This document shows, piece by piece, positions 5,184 through 9,521 of a DNA stretch of 9,521 bases (position 1 is the stretch's first letter; each line of letters opens with the position of its first letter). Source of the DNA: JAPSGM01 sp036258735. Its GTDB lineage: Bacteria; Chloroflexota; Limnocylindria; QHBO01. The stretch lies in contig DATADC010000197.1 of NCBI GenBank assembly GCA_036258735.1, positions 1 to 9,521 of the forward strand. Reading direction: 5' to 3'. The notes beneath the pieces were generated by a model. The model saw only the letters and a list, made by a program, of their open reading frames with translations. It was not told the DNA's origin and made no database searches. A program made the translations under genes and the position numbers.

Positions 5184-6320
5184 ATGGGCGACGAACGGCG
5201 GCCGTGGCGCGCGGGGCTGATCGGCCACACCGGGCGCGGTGACTATGGCCACGACCTGGACCTGGCGTGTGGCGGGATGGCGGAACTCGAAGTCGTGGCG
5301 CTGGCGGACCCCGATCCGAGCGGTAGGGAGCGAGCGGCCGGACGATCAGGCGCGAAGCGGACGTACGCGACGTACGAAAGCATGCTCGCCGAGGAGCGGC
5401 TGGACCTGGTCGTGGTTGCGCCGCGCTGGGCCGACGGCCACGCCGCCGCCATCGAGGCCGCGGTGCGCGCCGGTGCGCACGTGTACGCAGAGAAGCCGTT
5501 CGTGACGACGCTGGCAGAGGCGGACCGTCTCCTGCGCCTTGCCGAAGACGCGGGCGTCAAGGTGTCGGTTGCGCACGTCAGCCGCGCGTACGCGTCGCTC
5601 GCCGGAGTACGCGAGATCGTCGAACGGGGCGTGATCGGGCGGTTGCGGCTGGTGCGGGCGTACGGCAAGTGCGATCGCAGAGGCGGCGGCCAAGACTTCG
5701 TGGTTCTCGGCACGCATCTCCTGGACCTCATGCGCTACTTCGGCCGGGAGGTGCGCTGGTGCCACGCGCACTTCACGCAGGACGGGCGTGACGCGCGAGA
5801 GGAGGACGCTCTGGAGGGGGACGAAGGAATAGGCCCGATCTTCGGCAACGGGCTGGCGGCGTACTACGCGTTCGAGAACGGGGTGGCGGGTGAGTTCGAG
5901 ACGCTCGTGGCGGAGGACGGAGATGGCACGAGCTCGTTCAGCCTGCTGCTGTGCGGTACCGCGGGAACGCTCGCCATCCGCGGCCATGGGGACCGGAAGA
6001 TGTACGTGCATCCGCGGGCCGTGCCGCTGCCCGGGGACGCAGCCGGCTGGGAGCCGCTGGTGCTAGACGGCCACCGGCCTGAAGGCCCGGATGATGCCGC
6101 CGAGCGGTACGTGTGGGCCCACCAGCAACTCCTACGGGACCTCATGGCGGCAGTCGCGGCCGGGCGCGAGCCCATCGCAAGTGCGCGTGATGGCGCGGCG
6201 GCGCTCGAGATGATCGTGGGTGCGTACCAATCCCACCTTTCTGGTTCGCGAGTCACCTACCCGCTGCTCGAGCGGACGCATCCGCTCGAGCACCTAGCCG
6301 GCGTGTTGGCGCGGGTCTAA
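5184..6320 (+). CDS. Gfo/Idh/MocA-family oxidoreductase, GDYGH-loop type (first of three)
   Basis: A 378-residue NAD(P)-dependent oxidoreductase. The N-terminal Rossmann domain begins RAGLIGHTGRGDYGHDLD (residues 9-26), where the usual G-x-G-x-x-G/A loop is replaced by a longer G-H-T-G-R-G-D-Y-G-H. It then has VVALADPDPSG (37-47) and the family hallmark EKP at 103-105, which holds the catalytic Lys104. The C-terminal alpha/beta domain has GKCDRRGGGQDF (161-172) and GTHLLDLMRYFG (176-187), with His178 as probable catalytic His. The GxTGxGDYGH loop and DRRGGG motif are shared with the third oxidoreductase and, from memory, with a recognised branch of the family. ATG at 5184 has GGAG (5175-5178) 5 bases before it. 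It is the first plus-strand gene after the divergent promoter. It probably oxidises or reduces a hydroxyl group of a sugar, cyclitol or derivative; substrate unknown. Confidence 0.9.
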   Translation: MGDERRPWRAGLIGHTGRGDYGHDLDLACGGMAELEVVALADPDPSGRERAAGRSGAKRTYATYESMLAEERLDLVVVAPRWADGHAAAIEAAVRAGAHVYAEKPFVTTLAEADRLLRLAEDAGVKVSVAHVSRAYASLAGVREIVERGVIGRLRLVRAYGKCDRRGGGQDFVVLGTHLLDLMRYFGREVRWCHAHFTQDGRDAREEDALEGDEGIGPIFGNGLAAYYAFENGVAGEFETLVAEDGDGTSSFSLLLCGTAGTLAIRGHGDRKMYVHPRAVPLPGDAAGWEPLVLDGHRPEGPDDAAERYVWAHQQLLRDLMAAVAAGREPIASARDGAAALEMIVGAYQSHLSGSRVTYPLLERTHPLEHLAGVLARV

Positions 6321-6383
6321 GAGCGCGCGTTAGCGGCCCACCGCGGTCGTTCGCCGTAGCGTAGGAACAAGGAAAGGCAACGC

Positions 6384-7571
6384 ATGAGTGGTAGCAAGCA
6401 TCGTGCCGGACTGATCGGCTGCGGGCGGATGAGCCGGTTTCACATCCCGGCGCTCCAGGCGACACCTCGCGTGGAACTGGTGGCGCTGGCCGATCCCTAC
6501 GGGCCGGCGCTGAACGAGCGCGGTGAGCAGTTCAACGTCCCAGCTGAGCACCGCTACGCCGACTTCCGCGAGATGTTCGCGCGCGAACACCTTGACCTGG
6601 TCACGATCTGCACCCAGACGCCGGTGCACTGCCCGGCCACACTCGCGGCCGCCGAGGCCGGGGTGCGGGGGATTTTCTGCGAGAAGCCGATCGCACTCGA
6701 CCTGGTAGAGGCCGACCGCATGGTCGACGTGTGTGAAGCGCGCGGTGCGGTCCTCGCCATCAACCACTGGATGCGGCTCGCGCCTGCTGCCCGGGAAGCC
6801 GCGACGCTCGTTCGCCGCGGCGTGATCGGCGAGCCGCTCGCCGTCCGGATCCACGACAAGGGCGGACGGCCCGCTGGCATCGCGCTGATCGAGCTATGCA
6901 CCCACTTCTTCGACCTGGTCCGCACCTTCGCTGGCGACCCGGCGTGGGTGCTGGGCCATCTTTCCGTCTTCGACGAAGGGGGCGTTCGAGCCGCGACCGC
7001 GGCGGATGTCAAGCCCAGCCTCGTGGCATGGCCGCGCGACCGCGACTGCGGCCTGGTCGTGGGGGATCGCTGTGCCGTCACGTTTGGCTTCCATCCCCAT
7101 CCGGCGATGGGCAGCCGGGGGCTTGTGGCGACCTATCACGGATTCTTCCAGCCACCAGAGAAGACCTGGCGCTCGGGCATCGACATCCTTGGGATGGATG
7201 GTGTTCTGGCGCTCAACAGCGCCGGGGACGGCCGTGTGGAGTTATACCTCCACCGCGGTCCGTGGGCGACCCCTGGCCACTTCGAGCCCGTGGTGGTGGG
7301 TGACGCGGCGCTGCCGCAGTGGCCACAAAGCCTTCCCCTTGGTCGCGACCAGTACCACGTCCCGGGAATGATCGCGATGCTGCAGGCGCTGGTGCACGCC
7401 GTCGACACCGGCGAGGCGCACCCTTCGAGCGGCCGCGACGGCCGCTGGGCCCTGGAGATGATCATGGGCGTCTTCGAGTCGCACGCGAGAGGCGCTCTGG
7501 TCACGCTGCCGCTGGCCGACCGGCGGCAGCCACTCGAGCGCTGGGTGGCCGCGCCGGCGGTACTCGCCTGA
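6384..7571 (+). CDS. Gfo/Idh/MocA-family oxidoreductase, ordinary type (second of three)
   Basis: A 395-residue NAD(P)-dependent oxidoreductase. The Rossmann loop is GLIGCGRMSRFHIPAL (residues 9-24), a conventional G-x-G-x-x type with the FH seen in many sugar dehydrogenases of the family. ELVALADPYGP follows (31-41), and EKP is at 100-102 with catalytic Lys101. The C-terminal domain has CTHFFDLVRTFAGDP (172-186), where His174 and Asp177 fit the H-x-x-D catalytic pattern. It lacks the DRRGGG motif of its two neighbours, so it is likely to act on a different intermediate. ATG at 6384 is preceded by GGAAAGG (6371-6377) 6 bases upstream. It starts 63 bases after the first oxidoreductase and ends 22 bases before the third, so the three are probably one transcript. 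No start, stop or frame anomaly is seen. Substrate unknown. Confidence 0.9.
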   Translation: MSGSKHRAGLIGCGRMSRFHIPALQATPRVELVALADPYGPALNERGEQFNVPAEHRYADFREMFAREHLDLVTICTQTPVHCPATLAAAEAGVRGIFCEKPIALDLVEADRMVDVCEARGAVLAINHWMRLAPAAREAATLVRRGVIGEPLAVRIHDKGGRPAGIALIELCTHFFDLVRTFAGDPAWVLGHLSVFDEGGVRAATAADVKPSLVAWPRDRDCGLVVGDRCAVTFGFHPHPAMGSRGLVATYHGFFQPPEKTWRSGIDILGMDGVLALNSAGDGRVELYLHRGPWATPGHFEPVVVGDAALPQWPQSLPLGRDQYHVPGMIAMLQALVHAVDTGEAHPSSGRDGRWALEMIMGVFESHARGALVTLPLADRRQPLERWVAAPAVLA

Positions 7572-7583
7572 GCTCGACCGATC

Positions 7584-7590
7584 AGGAGGA
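7584..7590 (+). promoter_or_regulatory. Strong ribosome binding site for the third oxidoreductase
   Basis: AGGAGGA ends 3 bases before the GTG at 7594, in the 22-base spacer after the second oxidoreductase stop. It is the best Shine-Dalgarno match in the window and fixes a GTG start. Confidence 0.65.
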
Positions 7591-7593
7591 CAC

Positions 7594-8910
7594 GTGAAAA
7601 GCGAACCCCGACGCTACCGCGTCGGCGTCATCGGGCGCACGGGGCACGGCGACTATGGCCACGGCCTGGATTCGGCCTTCGTCGGTGTCGACAGGGCGGC
7701 GATCGTTGCCGTGGCGGACGACGACGAGCCGGGGCGAACGCGCGCGGCCGCGCGATTGGGCGCGCCGCGGGCCTATTCCGACTACAGGGAGATGCTCGAA
7801 CGGGAGGCGCTCGACATCGTGTCGATCGGCCCCCGCTGGGTCGACCAGCGGGAGGCGATGCTGCTTGCTGCCATTCGCCACGGCGTGCACGTCTTCACCG
7901 AGAAGCCATTTCTACGAACACTCGTGGAGGCGGATCGCGTGCTGTCCGCGGCGGCTGAGAAGGGCGTGCGGATCAGCGTGGCGCACCAAGGGTGCACCTT
8001 CCCGATCATGCGGCAGATCAAGCAGCTCATCGACGACGGCGCCATCGGCGAGTTGAGGCTGCTCCAATCCTTTGGTAAGGGTGATCGGCGAGGCGGCGGG
8101 GAAGACCTCATGCTCCACGGCCCGCACGCATTCGACATGATGCGCTACTTCGCCGGAGAGGTGGCGTGGGTGCAGGCACACGTCACCGAGGGAGGCCGGG
8201 ACATCGGGCCAGAGAGTGTCCGGGAGGGCGTGGAGGGTATCGGGCCCGTGGCCGGGGACGCGGTCTACGCCTACCTGTCCTACCGCAGCGGCGTGCGGGG
8301 AACGTACGACTCGTCGGTGCTGCGGATGGGGCTCACTGGTAGCTACTTCTCGCTGCTGCTCCACGGCACGGACGGGATCATCGCCATCCGCAGCATGGGC
8401 GACCGGTACGTGTATCGCTATCCGCGTCCCGTGATCGTCCCCGGCCCTAACACCGGCCCTCCCCTGCCGCCCGGTCCCTCCAACGACTGGGAGCGCATCG
8501 TGCCGGAGAACCCGGTGCCGCCCGATCAGTCGATTCACGCGTTCGGCAACCGCGTGCTGGTAGAAGATCTGCTCGACGCGATCGAGGCAGGGCGGGACCC
8601 CCGGTCGAGCGGTGGCGACGCCAGAGAGACGCTTGAGCTCGTCATGGCGATCTACGAATCGCAGCGCCGGGGCGCCCGTGTCTCCCTCCCGCTTGCCGCG
8701 CGCGAGCATCCGCTGACGCTGTGGAAAGGAGACCGTTCAATCGGAGTGGGCTGGCCGCCCGAAGGGGCCGGCTCTGCGCCCACGGCGGGGACACGGGAGG
8801 AAGCGGGCACCGCGGTGGGAGATGGCACGGGGGCGGAGGAGCTGACGCCACGCGGTCAGGCGGCACGGCGGAGATCGCTCGCCAGCAGGAAGAGGCGCTC
8901 GGTCTCGTAA
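7594..8910 (+). CDS. Gfo/Idh/MocA-family oxidoreductase, GDYGH-loop type (third of three), with aberrant C-terminal tail
   Basis: A 438-residue paralogue of the first oxidoreductase. The two align without gaps through residue 178: GVIGRTGHGDYGHGLD (11-26), EKP at 103-105, GKGDRRGGGEDL (161-172) and GPHAFDMMRYFAG (176-188) with His178. Function should be NAD(P)-dependent oxidation, reduction or epimerisation of a related substrate. The partner protein ends shortly after ERTHPLEHL. Here the equivalent AREHPLTLWKGD (369-380) is followed by about 55 more residues rich in Gly, Ala, Glu and Arg, ending SRKRRSVS. The last 18 codons (8857-8910) lie antisense to a transposase remnant. The natural stop was therefore probably lost when IS material arrived, and the frame now reads through. 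GTG at 7594 has AGGAGGA 3 bases upstream. The core should be intact; the tail may be unstructured. Confidence 0.88.
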   Translation: MKSEPRRYRVGVIGRTGHGDYGHGLDSAFVGVDRAAIVAVADDDEPGRTRAAARLGAPRAYSDYREMLEREALDIVSIGPRWVDQREAMLLAAIRHGVHVFTEKPFLRTLVEADRVLSAAAEKGVRISVAHQGCTFPIMRQIKQLIDDGAIGELRLLQSFGKGDRRGGGEDLMLHGPHAFDMMRYFAGEVAWVQAHVTEGGRDIGPESVREGVEGIGPVAGDAVYAYLSYRSGVRGTYDSSVLRMGLTGSYFSLLLHGTDGIIAIRSMGDRYVYRYPRPVIVPGPNTGPPLPPGPSNDWERIVPENPVPPDQSIHAFGNRVLVEDLLDAIEAGRDPRSSGGDARETLELVMAIYESQRRGARVSLPLAAREHPLTLWKGDRSIGVGWPPEGAGSAPTAGTREEAGTAVGDGTGAEELTPRGQAARRRSLASRKRRSVS

Positions 8911-9121
8911 TGCACCCGGTCCCACTGGCGGATACCAGCCGGGAGGGGCGGCAGGCATCTGCGGGTGTCGCCGCGACGGGGGCCTGGATGAGCTCGACCG
9001 CCTCGAGCACCCGCTGGCCCGTGGCGACGGAGTGGAGCCCCCGCATGGCGCGCAGACGGTCCTTCACCGGCGCGTGGGAGCGCTCGCTGGGCTGCGTCGT
9101 CTCGCCGCGGGCGCCGCCCGA
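8856..9121 (-). pseudogene. C-terminal remnant of an IS6-like DDE transposase, frameshifted
   Basis: On the minus strand from about 9103 the frame reads ETTQPSERSHAPVKDRLRAM, then RGLHSVATGQRVLEAVELIQA, ending near 8981. This resembles the C-terminus of DDE transposases of the IS6-like kind, in which a conserved ER-x-H residue pair is followed by (K/R)(D/E)RLR-x-MRG and a GQR-x-LE stretch. At the run of five G on the plus strand (8978-8982) the frame breaks. A one-base shift continues with RRGDTRRCLPPLPAGIRQWD and then a natural-looking C-terminus ending LLASDLRRAA at the TGA 8856-8858. The N-terminal part with the first catalytic residues is absent; the left part of the next transposase remnant begins near 9122-9131. 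It overlaps the end of the third oxidoreductase by 55 bases. Family assignment is from recall of the motif; that it is a transposase is more certain than which family. Confidence 0.55.
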
Positions 9122-9131
9122 GCGGACCGGC

Positions 9132-9296
9132 TTCCGGGGGGTGCTTCCGAGGAGGTGGGTCGTGGAGCGGACCTTCTCTTGGACTGGGCAGAGCCGGCGG
9201 CTCTCGAAGGACTACGAGCGCCTGTGCGAGACGACCGAGGCGCTGCTCTACGTCACCATGACGCGCATCATGCTCAGACGGCTGGCCTGTGCGTGA
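9132..9296 (+). pseudogene. C-terminal remnant of an IS5-family transposase
   Basis: Fifty-four codons ending at TGA 9294-9296 read as the end of an IS5-type DDE transposase. VLPRRWVVERTFSW holds the third catalytic residue (the Glu of VVER), SRRLSKDYERL follows, and the close is LLYVTMTRIMLRRLACA. This R-x-x-x-E signature region and the RRLSKDYE motif are characteristic and hard to mistake. The rest of the transposase is missing: upstream of about 9130 the sequence is the opposing IS6-like remnant, and the same frame continues without homology. No inverted repeat is recognised. It lies 20 bases before the IS630-like fragment. The junctions show at least two rearrangements in this short stretch. 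Confidence 0.75.
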
Positions 9297-9316
9297 CATT
9301 CGCACACCGTCTCTAG

Positions 9317-9521
9317 CTGGCCGAGTGCGGGGTCACCCCGACGCTGCCCACGAGTTACACCTGGGCGCCTGTCGGCGTACGGCCCCTGCTGCGTTACGAG
9401 GCGCCCGAGCGGCGGCGGGTCAACGTGCTGGGCGCACTGGCCCCCTGCGGCCTCCGGCTCCGCCCCGTCTTCGAGAGCCGCCTCGCCAGCGAGAGCAATC
9501 TGGACGGCGCTGCGGTCCTAG
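9317..9521 (+). pseudogene. Internal fragment of an IS630-family transposase, running off the right edge
   Basis: Directly after an in-frame TAG (9314-9316), 68 codons read LAECGVTPTLPTSYTWAPVG, then VRPLLRYEAPERRRVNVLGAL and FESRLASESNLDGAAVL. This is the core of an IS630/DDE_3 transposase around the first catalytic Asp. The family normally has D-E-x-G at this point; here it reads A-E-C-G, so the first catalytic Asp appears lost (GCC where GAC is expected, a single-base difference). The N-terminal DNA-binding part is missing, since IS5-type sequence lies immediately upstream. The fragment is open to the window edge, so the third acidic residue is not visible. It is on the same strand as the IS630-like C-terminal fragment at the left edge. 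Confidence 0.68.

Noticed and set aside
4013..5230. A 405-codon version of the RpiR regulator
   Set aside because: It would overlap the divergent oxidoreductase gene and the promoter region, and the extra N-terminus has no recognisable domain.
6321..6383. Spacer between first and second oxidoreductases considered as a terminator or promoter
   Set aside because: No hairpin followed by a T run and no convincing -35/-10 pair; it holds only the ribosome-binding site.
7912..8709. Long open frame on the minus strand antisense to the third oxidoreductase
   Set aside because: Typical GC-rich shadow frame; the plus strand carries the unmistakable EKP and DRRGGG motifs in the same place.
1..9521. CRISPR arrays, tRNA, rRNA, riboswitches
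   Set aside because: No regularly spaced repeat series and no cloverleaf, ribosomal or known riboswitch core was recognised on reading both strands; a covariance search was not possible.

Overview
This is a strongly GC-rich bacterial window holding a small carbohydrate-type catabolic locus with insertion-sequence debris at both ends. High G+C at third codon positions, Shine-Dalgarno starts using both ATG and GTG, and a twin-arginine-like lipoprotein signal fit a GC-rich Chloroflexota (Thermomicrobia-like) or actinobacterial genome. That taxonomic guess is weak and rests on general style only.

Layout. Positions 1-206 (+) carry a degraded C-terminus of what looks like an IS630-family transposase. 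Its stop codon overlaps the stop codon of the first metabolic gene. From 5077 leftward to 203 (all minus strand) the order of transcription is: an RpiR-type regulator (HTH plus SIS); the N-terminal half of a type I phosphodiesterase of the alkaline phosphatase superfamily, with a probable frameshift; a VOC/glyoxalase-fold protein; an HpcH/HpaI (2-keto acid) aldolase-family protein; and, after a 320-base gap, an ABC-transporter sugar-binding lipoprotein. From 5184 to 8910 (plus strand) are three consecutive Gfo/Idh/MocA oxidoreductases. The first and third are paralogues with an unusual nucleotide-binding loop; the second is of ordinary type. From 8856 to the right edge lie pieces of three different transposases (IS6-like on minus, IS5-like on plus, IS630-like on plus).

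How it may work. The lipoprotein would capture a sugar or cyclitol-like ligand. The NAD(P)-dependent oxidoreductases would oxidise or epimerise it in steps. The VOC protein and the aldolase would handle later intermediates, the aldolase by cleaving or forming a C-C bond on a 2-oxo acid. The RpiR protein probably senses a phosphosugar-like intermediate and controls both arms from the 106-base divergent region 5078-5183, which contains a pair of 22-base direct repeats. The substrate cannot be read from the sequence. No permease, ATPase or kinase is present in the window.

Most worth following: the repeat pair in the divergent promoter; the paired GDYGH-loop oxidoreductases; the altered aldolase active site; a 53-base block shared by the phosphodiesterase start and the gap before the binding-protein gene; and the IS debris that brackets and seems to be eroding the locus.
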